Shown: positions 1 to 8,863 of the stretch, piece after piece
Position numbering within the stretch: the stretch's first letter is position 1
Layout of the letters: every line of letters starts with the position of its first letter
NCBI GenBank assembly: GCA_030431525.1
Contig: JAUIJC010000015.1
Location: 1-64,000 of the forward strand
Length of the DNA stretch: 64,000 nucleotides
From: Bacteroidia bacterium
GTDB lineage: Bacteria; Bacteroidota; Bacteroidia; Cytophagales; JAAEPT01
Direction of reading: 5' to 3'
Notes under the pieces: model-generated
What the model saw: the letters and a program-made list of their open reading frames with translations, nothing else
What the model was told of the DNA's origin: nothing
Databases searched by the model: none
Program-made: the position numbers and the translations under genes

Positions 1-146
1 TCAATAAAAGAGAAGAAAATCAGACTGACAAGTGGCAAACTCAGATGAAAAACCATAAGGTCAAGTTAATTATTAGTTAGAGCCTAAACGTTCATAGTAA
101 CTTTAGTGAAGTTTTGAACAGGACTAGGTTTTACCAATCGCTTAGA

Positions 147-196
147 AGAACCGCCCCTTCAGGGCTATACAATGGTAGCCCTGAAAGGGCGGTTCT
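147..196. repeat. Intergenic inverted repeat AGAACCGCCCCTTCAGGGCTA-N8-TAGCCCTGAAAGGGCGGTTCT
   Basis: Arms near-perfectly complementary; a second hairpin, GCATAGGACT-TC-AGTCCTATGC, follows at 202-223. Confidence 0.85.
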
Positions 197-234
197 CCAC
201 AGCATAGGACTTCAGTCCTATGCAAAAAATGCCA

Positions 235-1128
235 TTATTCCCTTTTAACAAACTCCAACACCTTCTCAATCATGCCCTCATCCCGCAAAATGCGGTTATG
301 GCCCAAGCCATCCGTGACATGAAATTCTGCTTGAGGCAAAAGCTCTTGGGCTTTTTGGAAATGTTGGAAAGGAACGGCGGAATCCCGCTTATCATGGGCA
401 ATCAAAAGCGAGAAATCCTGCACCTTTTGATAATAGCTCGGCAAAAAGAAATCCTTGAGCTCCTGCCCGTAGGCCTTCTTGATTTTATACTGGATGTAAT
501 CAGCCAACTTCTTGGAGGCGCGCAAACGTGTTCGGAAAGCACGCATCATCAACTCGTGCATAGTTGGTGCAGCAATAATAACAGCTCGTTTCGCCGAAAG
601 GCCATTTTGCAAACTGAACATCGTGGCAGCGCCACCCAAGGAATGAGCGACAACGGCCTCCACCTCACCTTGCTGCTCACACACCGCTTTTAAGATGTTT
701 GCAAAATCCACCATGTCGGCGCGTTTGCCCGATGAATACCCATGGGCGATGACATCGATACCGACCACACGGTAGCCCGCTTCCACAAATTTGGGCACAA
801 ACTGATGAAACTGGCCCATCCTGCCTGCCCAGCCATGAATGAACACCACCGTAGGGCCTTCCCCCCACGTATGAATACGTACACGCTCATCCTTGTACGG
901 AATGGTCTGACGTTTGGCCTGACGCAAGATGGGTTGCTCGGCTTCCTGATGTTTATAGCGGATAGGATGGAAAAACAGTTTTTTCCCCCAACTGAAAGCC
1001 AATCTCGGATATAAGGCCTCGATCTTTGGGAAAGCCCAAGCCAGAAAGAGAAATGCGAAGGGTACTTTCCGTTTTCTTTTGGTGGACTTATGGTGATTTG
1101 AAGAGGGTTGATGGGTCATAGTGGCCAT
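235..1128 (-). CDS. alpha/beta hydrolase
   Basis: TVVFIHGWAGRMGQF oxyanion region, AVVAHSLGGAAT (GxSxG) nucleophile elbow, C-terminal DGLGHNRIL histidine. Confidence 0.9.
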   Translation of the reverse strand: MATMTHQPSSNHHKSTKRKRKVPFAFLFLAWAFPKIEALYPRLAFSWGKKLFFHPIRYKHQEAEQPILRQAKRQTIPYKDERVRIHTWGEGPTVVFIHGWAGRMGQFHQFVPKFVEAGYRVVGIDVIAHGYSSGKRADMVDFANILKAVCEQQGEVEAVVAHSLGGAATMFSLQNGLSAKRAVIIAAPTMHELMMRAFRTRLRASKKLADYIQYKIKKAYGQELKDFFLPSYYQKVQDFSLLIAHDKRDSAVPFQHFQKAQELLPQAEFHVTDGLGHNRILRDEGMIEKVLEFVKRE

Positions 1129-1259
1129 TCAACTTGAAAATTATTTACCTTTATCGAATTATTGGGAGATGCGCAGATTTTTGGCGAACACCGCTTTCAA
1201 GGTCCAAGCCCAAAATTCTTATGTCTCACTCAGAAAACCCAACACGAAAGATTTTCAAT

Positions 1260-2816
1260 ATGTTCAGGAAATATTTGGCAGGAATCGCCCTTTTAGCTGC
1301 TTCTTTTTCTTCCCACGCCCAAATCAGGGAGCAATGGGGGCCTGGCTACCAAACCGAACAAAACGAATTCATTGCCGCCTCTGAGGAAGTCGGGTACACC
1401 AACTCGGAATATTACATCCAAACGGCGGGCAACAAGGACGAGAAGCATCCTGAGTTTCACATTGCCAAATTTAACGACTCTTTAAGGCATGTGCTTACCA
1501 AAGACATCGACCTTGGCTTTTTGGGCAAGAAATGGAAGTTCAAGCGCATCGAGAACATCATTCCCGTAGAGGACAAGGTGCATTTGCTTGCGTCCTATAA
1601 CGACACCAAGCATGGCGAGAGCAGCCTTTACTTGCTCGACTTGGACAAGGAAACCCTTGAGCCGAAAACCGAGCCTCGCGCCATCGCCTCCATTCCGTTC
1701 TCGGATTATTTCAATGAGCGGGTTTTCCACCTGAAAGCTTCACCGGACAGCTCACGCTTCTTGGTGTTCTATGATTCCCACCACAACTCACACAGAGGGG
1801 CTGAGGAATTCAACTGCATCGTTTTCAACCGCGATTTCGAGTTGCTTTGGGAAAAAGCCATCAAGCTGGACCACAAGGAAGCACATTTCCACGCCGATGA
1901 TTACTTGATCGACAACAAGGGTAATGTGCATATTTCTGGCGCTACTTTCGATGCCGACACCAAGCACAAGAAACATTGGTTTGGCGCAGAGCGCAGACGC
2001 AAGGTGGCCATCATTGACCCAAAGAAGCCAAACTACCACTACCAACTGATCTCCATCCTGAAGGCTGGCGAGAAAGTGATTACCCGTGAAATCCGCATCA
2101 AGGACCGCTACATCGTTGGCATGGACATCGTCCTCGACGAACAAAGCAACATCCACGGCGCTGGACTTTACTCTGAGGAGGGCATCAACAGCGTGGCTGG
2201 CGGATTCTATGTTTTGGCGAACAAGGACGAGGAGGAAGCCCGCAGCGTGAAGCACTGGCACTTCTCCGAGGAGTTCATCAAGAGCTTCCCTGAGGGAAAC
2301 AAAAACGGTGAACTGAAGGAAATCCAAAAGGTTCGATTGAAGGGAATCCTCATGCGCAAGGATGGCACTATCGCCCTTTTTGGCGAACAATACTTCAGCG
2401 CCAACCCAAAGAAAAAGCTCTACGAACATTACGAGGACCTGTTGGTAGTTGACTTCAACCCACAAGGGGACATCGAGTGGTATGTGCGCATCCCAAAGAA
2501 ACAGTCACACACACCACATTCTGACGCTTCCTTCTTCGCTGCAACCTCTGACCGTAAAATCTACGTCATGTTCAACGACCATGTGGACAACTTTGGGGAG
2601 CCAAACCCAGAGAAAAACTTGGAAGTGAACGAGACCGCCAGAACTGCTGTGGTATCCATCACCACCGATGGACAAGTTTCCAAGGAGGAACTTATCCAAG
2701 ACGAAGAAACACTTATTCACCCAACCATGTGTCGCCAGCTTGGCGATGGGCATGTGGTGATCTTCGGCTTCTTCGAGAACACGACCAACATTGCTAAAAT
2801 GACTTTGGAGAAGTAA
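1260..2816 (+). CDS. Secreted hypothetical protein
   Basis: Long ORF; start placed at MFRKYLAGIALLAASFSSHAQ signal peptide rather than the upstream in-frame ATG at 1134. Confidence 0.75.
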   Translation: MFRKYLAGIALLAASFSSHAQIREQWGPGYQTEQNEFIAASEEVGYTNSEYYIQTAGNKDEKHPEFHIAKFNDSLRHVLTKDIDLGFLGKKWKFKRIENIIPVEDKVHLLASYNDTKHGESSLYLLDLDKETLEPKTEPRAIASIPFSDYFNERVFHLKASPDSSRFLVFYDSHHNSHRGAEEFNCIVFNRDFELLWEKAIKLDHKEAHFHADDYLIDNKGNVHISGATFDADTKHKKHWFGAERRRKVAIIDPKKPNYHYQLISILKAGEKVITREIRIKDRYIVGMDIVLDEQSNIHGAGLYSEEGINSVAGGFYVLANKDEEEARSVKHWHFSEEFIKSFPEGNKNGELKEIQKVRLKGILMRKDGTIALFGEQYFSANPKKKLYEHYEDLLVVDFNPQGDIEWYVRIPKKQSHTPHSDASFFAATSDRKIYVMFNDHVDNFGEPNPEKNLEVNETARTAVVSITTDGQVSKEELIQDEETLIHPTMCRQLGDGHVVIFGFFENTTNIAKMTLEK

Positions 2817-2842
2817 GTCAGAAGGCTTTTCACCACATCATT

Positions 2843-2880
2843 AAGAGGCTGTCTCATTTTTTGGGACAGCCTCTTTTCTT
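2843..2880 (+). terminator. Rho-independent terminator
   Basis: AAGAGGCTGTC...GACAGCCTCTTTTCTT. Confidence 0.8.
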
Positions 2881-2971
2881 TGTTATTACGGGAGAGGTAA
2901 GGTATTGTATTAGAACACCTTGGAATGGTATTTTACTATCTTGCGCCCTGTTTTAACCAACCCTTTTTCAA

Positions 2972-5050
2972 ATGAATAGACTTTTGACCACTGTTTTAGG
3001 ACTTTCTCTGGCCTTTTCGGGCATGGCCCAAAACGTGACCATTCCGGATGCCAATTTTAAACATGCTCTTCTTTTCCTTGGTATAGACACCAATGATGAT
3101 GACGAAATTCAAATCAGCGAGGCTGAGGCCATTACGAGCCTTGACTTAGATTTTGGTCATTCCATCAACATCAATGATTTAACAGGCATTGAGGCTTTTG
3201 TAAACCTCCTATCATTAGAGATTGCAAGTCATGAAAATCTGACGGAAATAAACCTCAGCCAACAAACAAAATTGACTTATCTGGAGATTAGGGCAACTGG
3301 CATTACCAATATTGACCTAAGTAATAATCTCAACTTGGAAGGGCTAAATTTGACTTTCAATAAACTAAGTTCCATTGATGTTTTGCCCTTAGAATATCTT
3401 CAGCAATTCGTAATTACCCAAAATCAACTAACGAGCTTGGATGTTTCGCATTTGGTCAACCTGAAGGTTTTAGAGGCCTTTCACAACCCTGACTTGAGCG
3501 CTGTAGACCTAAGAGGATGTGTTGGCCTTGAGTATGTGGGTCTTAATGGAACTTCAGTTAACGAAATTTGTATTCCAACAAGCAATCAGCTTCAAGGTTA
3601 TGAATTAAACACTGATGCAAAAATTACAGAGGGCTGCATTGGTGATACCATTAGCTTCCAAGATGCCAACTTTAGAGCGGCCGCTTTATATAACGGCATT
3701 GACAAAAACAATGATTATAAAATCCAGCTGAGCGAGGCAAAAACAACTACCAAGCTTGACCTGAGCAACTGGGAGCTTGAAAGCATGGCTGACATCGTCC
3801 ATTTTATCAACCTTCAAGAACTCGACTGCTCGGAAAACGAATTGGGCAGTATCGACCTCGGCCTGTTACCGATCACTTTGTGGAGCCTTCGCTGTAACGC
3901 CACGGGAATCACGGAGTTGAATTTGGATGACCTTCCTCGGCCGGAAAATCTTAGATACCTGTATTGCAACAATAACGCGCTCTCTTCGATTGATGTTCGC
4001 GCTCTTACTTCGTTGAGGAAATTTGATTGTTCAGCCAATGAGATCAGCGCACTCGATTTAAGCCAAAACGCCTCCATCGCCGAGTTTTTCTGTGGCGCGA
4101 ATAAACTGACTGAGTTGGATGTTTCTGCTCAAACAAAGCTGGATGCCTTCTATTGCCAAGGCAATCAGTTAACGGAACTCGACCTGAGCAATAACGTGGA
4201 ACTGGATCGGGTGTCATTCGCCAACAACCAGTTGACCAGCTTGGACCTAAGCGCTTGCCAAACCACTCTGAAGCGACTGAATTGCGAGGACAACCAGTTG
4301 ACGGAACTCAAGGTGGCTGGATGCAGTCAACTGTTTCGTTTGGAATGCAACAACAACAATTTGTCGGCCCTTGACCTGACCGGCCTAAGCAGTTTGGAGG
4401 ATTTTGAGTGTGCCTCTAACCAACTTCTGGCCCTTGATTTCTCACAAACGACATCGCTCCAAGAGGTGAATTGCCAGAACAACAACATCACCAGCTTGGA
4501 CCTTACTCAAGCAACGCTTCTTGAAGGGATCATCTGTTCGGAGAATCAGCTGACGGAACTTAAGGTCTCAGGCCTCGAAAACATGGTTGGCATCCGTGCT
4601 TCCAACAATAACCTGAGTACCTTGGAGTTGACAGATTTGCCTGCTTTAACCATTTTGGACATCAATGACAATAGCTTATCTCAGGTGAATGTTTCGGCGT
4701 TGACGGCACTTACAAACTTAAACTGCACAAACAATCAACTGACTGGTTTGGACCTGACCGAACTAAAAGTTTTGCGATACATCAAATGTACAGGCAATCA
4801 AGACCTTGACTATGTATGTACGCATAGTGTCTATTCCTATTTTATTAAGGAACTGGACGACCACACGGAACTCCGCGAGGACTGCGTCGACGGCAAAATC
4901 ACCGCCACGGAAGCCATCCAAGGACAAACCAAAACCGTGATCCGCGCCTTTGACCTGATGGGCAACGAAGTGCCGACCGACACCCAAGGGCAGTTACTGA
5001 TTCTGGAGTACAGCGATGGAAGCAGGGACAAGGTTTTTGTGAAAAATTAA
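2972..5050 (+). CDS. Secreted leucine-rich-repeat protein with two N-terminal EF-hand-like modules and a T9SS-like C-terminal segment
   Basis: Signal peptide MNRLLTTVLGLSLAFSGMAQ; repeats of type NQLTELDLS/NNNLSALDLT; IPDANFKHALLFLGIDTNDDDEIQISEAE and FQDANFRAAALYNGIDKNNDYKIQLSEAK; C-term FDLMGNEVPTDTQGQLLILEYSDGSRDKVFVKN. Confidence 0.9.
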   Translation: MNRLLTTVLGLSLAFSGMAQNVTIPDANFKHALLFLGIDTNDDDEIQISEAEAITSLDLDFGHSININDLTGIEAFVNLLSLEIASHENLTEINLSQQTKLTYLEIRATGITNIDLSNNLNLEGLNLTFNKLSSIDVLPLEYLQQFVITQNQLTSLDVSHLVNLKVLEAFHNPDLSAVDLRGCVGLEYVGLNGTSVNEICIPTSNQLQGYELNTDAKITEGCIGDTISFQDANFRAAALYNGIDKNNDYKIQLSEAKTTTKLDLSNWELESMADIVHFINLQELDCSENELGSIDLGLLPITLWSLRCNATGITELNLDDLPRPENLRYLYCNNNALSSIDVRALTSLRKFDCSANEISALDLSQNASIAEFFCGANKLTELDVSAQTKLDAFYCQGNQLTELDLSNNVELDRVSFANNQLTSLDLSACQTTLKRLNCEDNQLTELKVAGCSQLFRLECNNNNLSALDLTGLSSLEDFECASNQLLALDFSQTTSLQEVNCQNNNITSLDLTQATLLEGIICSENQLTELKVSGLENMVGIRASNNNLSTLELTDLPALTILDINDNSLSQVNVSALTALTNLNCTNNQLTGLDLTELKVLRYIKCTGNQDLDYVCTHSVYSYFIKELDDHTELREDCVDGKITATEAIQGQTKTVIRAFDLMGNEVPTDTQGQLLILEYSDGSRDKVFVKN

Positions 5051-5070
5051 AAGCGGAATACCCCCATTTT

Positions 5071-5119
5071 AAAAGTGTGTAGAAAGGTGACATCATTCAG
5101 TCTCTTTCTACACACTTTT
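5071..5119. terminator. Bidirectional hairpin terminator
   Basis: AAAAGTGTGTAGAAAG...CTTTCTACACACTTTT between convergent genes. Confidence 0.75.
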
Positions 5120-5135
5120 CTATTTTTTATAGGCC

Positions 5136-5702
5136 TTAAGCCACCTTTCTACTTTCCTCCCCACCCAATATTTTATTCGCCCGTTTCAGATAATCCTGCT
5201 GATGATGCAGAATAATCCGCAGGCAATTTTTTAGGGAATAGAACACATAAGGCGATGCAGGGGAAGTCACCTTCTGGCTCTCTAAGTTTTCCTCCGGCAA
5301 CTGCCTCACCAGCTCGATCAGCTTGTTCTGACTTTGTACAAATGCCCCCACAATACTTTCTGTAAAGGTCTTATCATCCTTTTCAAACAGGTTGGAAAGA
5401 GAGGCATGTTCCTCAGTTTCCACCTCAGCGGGATCCTTAGAACGATAAACCAGTTGGGTGAAAAAGGTGGTGAACCAATTCTTCGCCTTCCAAAGCGGGC
5501 TGTCGTTTCCACCCTGAATGATTTCCTCAAACTTGGGGAAAAAGCGCTCATTGGTCTTGATTAGATGTTCCAAATATGCCCCAATGCTCCACCCATCATC
5601 ATCCTTCTCATTGATGCGCGCATAACCTATGGACCTAAAGGCGCCTTCCGCCTCGTCCCGAAACTGCTCGGCAAGTTCCAGCCAATCGCTTTTATAACTC
5701 AT
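5136..5702 (-). CDS. DinB-like superfamily protein
   Basis: Four-helix layout with DGWSIGAYLEHLIKTNERFFPKFEEI and a C-terminal ILHHQQDYLKRANKI histidine pair. Confidence 0.65.
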   Translation of the reverse strand: MSYKSDWLELAEQFRDEAEGAFRSIGYARINEKDDDGWSIGAYLEHLIKTNERFFPKFEEIIQGGNDSPLWKAKNWFTTFFTQLVYRSKDPAEVETEEHASLSNLFEKDDKTFTESIVGAFVQSQNKLIELVRQLPEENLESQKVTSPASPYVFYSLKNCLRIILHHQQDYLKRANKILGGEESRKVA

Positions 5703-5791
5703 CAGACTTAATGCTTTGTTCTTTTAGTCCAACGAGAAGAGGTGTGGAAAGTATTGTTGAAAAAATGTAAAAAACCACCCTTAATTAAGGC

Positions 5792-6277
5792 TCATGAGGT
5801 CAAAACAGCCACCTCAATTTTTCCCTGCTCACCCACATAATTTTTTGCACTGCTATATACATAGCTCGCCTTATTAGGGCAAAGTTCAAGAATTACGGGC
5901 TCACGATGCATCCATTCAATCAACTTAGGCACTTCATAGATATCTAAGGGCTTTATATCACTATGGAAGCGGGAAGCTTTTGGAGCCTTTGGAAGGCTTT
6001 GCACCAATGGCTTTAGATGCGTTTGTAAATACCCCGTAAAATCAGGTGAAATTCTGAATGCGGATTCCATAGCCTCAAAACTGAACACCAAATCCACCTT
6101 ATCATTGAGAATCACATAGGCAAGAAGCGTTCGGCCATCCTTCTCCGCACAAAACTTCACAGCATCTGCCATACAATCAAAAAATGGTTTTCCCAATTCC
6201 TTGGCCAACCCGCCGTCAAAGGTGAATGATACGTGATACAGCGCGTCTTTCTCGGAATAATGAAAAGTCTCTCCCAT
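5792..6277 (-). CDS. IS200/REP-associated (RAYT-like) Y1 transposase homologue lacking the HUH motif
   Basis: YHVSFTF, LLAYVILNDKVDLVF (where catalytic families have YVIMxNHxH), IYEVPKLIEWMHREPVILELCPNKASYVYSSAKNYVGEQGKIEV (matches family pattern LDYIHxNPVxAGI..xxxYxYSSAxNYxGxxGLLxV). ATG start at 6277 preferred over TTG at 6313. Confidence 0.7.
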   Translation of the reverse strand: MGETFHYSEKDALYHVSFTFDGGLAKELGKPFFDCMADAVKFCAEKDGRTLLAYVILNDKVDLVFSFEAMESAFRISPDFTGYLQTHLKPLVQSLPKAPKASRFHSDIKPLDIYEVPKLIEWMHREPVILELCPNKASYVYSSAKNYVGEQGKIEVAVLTS

Positions 6278-6446
6278 TGTTTCTTTGTTTTTGATGGAAG
6301 GAGAATTTACCAATGAAAAGTCTTTTTACGTTTTCATGACTAACATTTTCCGTCCAAAATCAGTTAAAGAGATATACGGCCATTCATTTTTAATTCAGGC
6401 CTGATGGTGGGCAGAGTTTGCTAACTTACCCGCCGACCACGCTGTT

Positions 6447-7280
6447 ATGGATCAAGACAAGAAACGCTTACTGCTCAGTTTTGTACCGGGGTTCCTATTC
6501 CTTGGCCTCTTATGGGCGATTAAGGGTATAGAACTCCAGCAAAACATCCGGCTGTTCAGCTATGGAGTTTATCCTCGCACGGTGAACGGCTTGGTGGGCA
6601 TTATCGCCTCACCGTTAGTCCACAGTGATGTAAGCCACTTGTTCTCAAACACCTTCCCGCTTTTGCTACTGCTCACGGGCATCATCTACTTCTATGGAAA
6701 AATCGCCAAGGACGTCTTCTTATGGGTGTATTTGGCCACAGGAGCTTTGGTTTGGGTATTGGGTCGGGAATCCTACCATATTGGCGCCAGCGGGCTTGTA
6801 TATGGCTTTGCGAGCTTCCTTTTCTTTAGCGGTATCTTCCGTGGTGATCGGAAATCAATGGCCGTGTCACTGCTTATTACCATTTTTTATGGAGGAATGA
6901 TATGGGGCGTGCTGCCCTTGCAAAATCATGTCTCGTGGGAAACTCACCTGATTGGAGGAATAATGGGCATGGCTGCCGCCATATTTTACCGAAACCGCTT
7001 TGCGCCCATCGACATTGACGATGAGGAAGAAGAAAACTTCAACGCCTTCAATTTCAGCTATTCTTCTGTAAAAAATGAGGGTGGAACACGACAGCAAATC
7101 TCCGCCAACTACACCATCAGCCAACAAACGGCACAGTGGAATACGCCCGTTCAAGGTTCCAATTACGTCTTGGTAAAACCTCAGCCAAAACCTGAAAAGG
7201 AGGAGAATACGGAAGAGAAACCCCAGCGAAAATATGTGTTTAGGCTAAAGTCAAAAACGCCCCCTTCATCGGAAACATGA
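6447..7280 (+). CDS. Rhomboid family intramembrane serine protease
   Basis: HSDVSHLFSNTFPLL, GASGLVYGFASFLF (GxSG), HLIGGIMGM; multiple TM segments. Confidence 0.9.
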   Translation: MDQDKKRLLLSFVPGFLFLGLLWAIKGIELQQNIRLFSYGVYPRTVNGLVGIIASPLVHSDVSHLFSNTFPLLLLLTGIIYFYGKIAKDVFLWVYLATGALVWVLGRESYHIGASGLVYGFASFLFFSGIFRGDRKSMAVSLLITIFYGGMIWGVLPLQNHVSWETHLIGGIMGMAAAIFYRNRFAPIDIDDEEEENFNAFNFSYSSVKNEGGTRQQISANYTISQQTAQWNTPVQGSNYVLVKPQPKPEKEENTEEKPQRKYVFRLKSKTPPSSET

Positions 7281-7293
7281 TGCCCTCCATAGG

Positions 7294-7312
7294 GTCGGGT
7301 TTTATACCCGAC
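7294..7312. repeat. Short inverted repeat GTCGGGTTTTATACCCGAC
   Basis: 7-bp arms; shares core GGTTTTATACC with 30722-30742 in reverse complement. Confidence 0.7.
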
Positions 7313-7323
7313 GAAAAATAAAT

Positions 7324-8100
7324 TCACCCACCAATCTCATTATTCTCCCCAAGCACAAGGTATTTTTTGAGCATCCCTGTCCCAATGTAAAAAGGCACGG
7401 TATCCACCAAGGCCGAAACCATTTTGAACACATAGCCTGACAGGATGTAAACAGTCAACTGCTCATAAGCTTTTGGGTCGCCCTTCAAACTAAAGGCATT
7501 AGCAAAAAAGTGCGCCAAGAGAATCACTGACACCGAATCCACCAACTGGCTGGTCAGCGTAGAACCATTGTTTCTCAACCACAAATGACGGCCGTTTGTC
7601 TTCCTTTTTAGGAAGTGAAAAACATGGACATCACAGAATTGAGCAACCAAATAGGCGATCATCGAAGCGAAAACCGTGGCCAAGGTCAAGGAACGGATAC
7701 GCATAAACGCCCCTGAATCCGTGCCCTCCATCGTCGGGAACACACTTTCCAAACCGCCAATCCAGACGATGAAAAACACCCAAATATTGAGAATCAGCCC
7801 AATCCAGACCACCAAATTGGCGCGCCGGCGGCCGTAAATCTCACTGATGAAATCGGTACAAAGAAAGGTGATGGGATAGGGGAGAACCCCCAACGTGAGA
7901 GTAAACGGAATTTCTAGGTCGAAAACCGTAAAGGAAAGGTCGATCAACTTCGATGTGCCCAAAATGTTGAGCATGGTCAACGACCCCAAAAAGATGCCCA
8001 CCAGCATCAGAAAAACCGCCTCACGGCGACGTGCAATCGTAATCTCATAGGCACCCAACAATTGGTCGCCAGAATTTTTATCCTTCCACATTGAAGCCAA
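7324..8100 (-). CDS. Queuosine precursor transporter (YhhQ/VUT family)
   Basis: TFLCTDFISEIYGRRRANLVVWIGLILN motif, multi-TM, 258 aa. Confidence 0.85.
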   Translation of the reverse strand: MASMWKDKNSGDQLLGAYEITIARRREAVFLMLVGIFLGSLTMLNILGTSKLIDLSFTVFDLEIPFTLTLGVLPYPITFLCTDFISEIYGRRRANLVVWIGLILNIWVFFIVWIGGLESVFPTMEGTDSGAFMRIRSLTLATVFASMIAYLVAQFCDVHVFHFLKRKTNGRHLWLRNNGSTLTSQLVDSVSVILLAHFFANAFSLKGDPKAYEQLTVYILSGYVFKMVSALVDTVPFYIGTGMLKKYLVLGENNEIGG

Positions 8101-8132
8101 AACTTTTGCTTCAACCCACAGCTCAACCCGTT

Positions 8133-8523
8133 TTATTCCTCCTCTTCGGCGAGGGGAACAAAGTTCACATCCAACTGGATGATTTCGTTGTACTCCTCGG
8201 CAGTGTCCAAGGAATCTTCATCGTCCGCCTCGTAAATCCAGTTCAAAGAAACTGAATTTCCAAGCTGATACAACTCATCGAGCTTGCGGAAAATGAACAA
8301 CAAATACTTGCTGGTGCTGGAGTTGAAGTACTCCAAATTAATGTTTGCCACCGTCTTCTCTGCCGGCATTCCCTTGTAATCCTCCAGCCAGTCCAAAATC
8401 TGTCCGTAGAAATCGTGGGCGTGTTCCGGAAGCGACCTGCCTTCCAAATTGATGGTTCCCGTCTTGGGATCAAAAAATACCGATGGCGTTGTACGTGTAG
8501 CCTCTATTTTCAACAGTTCCATT
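8133..8523 (-). CDS. DUF1987/SiaC-type regulatory phosphoprotein
   Basis: MELLKIEATRTTPSVFFDPKTGTINLEGRSLPEHAHDFY...LEYFNSSTSKYLL; start set at MELLKIEA (8523). Confidence 0.8.
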
Positions 8524-8741
8524 GGCTGAAAGTTTATCGGGCCACCTACATGAATGGCCAACAAAGTATCACCCAATTTCTCTCTCTTTTACGCCAAAAC
8601 GAAAATTTTTAAGTTTTTTTTCTCCAGCACTGTATCCTTTTTTCCACACAACATTATGGGGATGTATACACTCGGAAATCACAGTTGGTGATTCCCAAAC
8701 AGGCGCCTGTCATAATCCTTTCATTGCGAAGGGGAACACAG

Positions 8742-8828
8742 ATATTAGACATTAGACATTAGACGTTAGCCCCAATGATGTGGAAAAGCTAACCTCTAAT
8801 GTCCAAAAGCGTAGCGGTCTAATGTCTT
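8742..8828. repeat. TAGAC-family intergenic inverted repeat, copy 1
   Basis: TATTAGACATTAGACATTAGACGTTAGC...GCTAACCTCTAATGTCCAAAAGCGTAGCGGTCTAATGTCTT. Confidence 0.85.
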
Positions 8829-8863
8829 TCCCCCTTTCGCCCAACCTTTTAAACTGAAAAATT

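Noticed and set aside
1788-2465. Long antisense ORF (225 aa) opposite the secreted protein gene
   Set aside because: Fully embedded antisense to a better-supported CDS, with low-complexity V/L-rich translation; a by-product of codon bias. Same for 48628-49353, 15621-16232 and 11208-11732.
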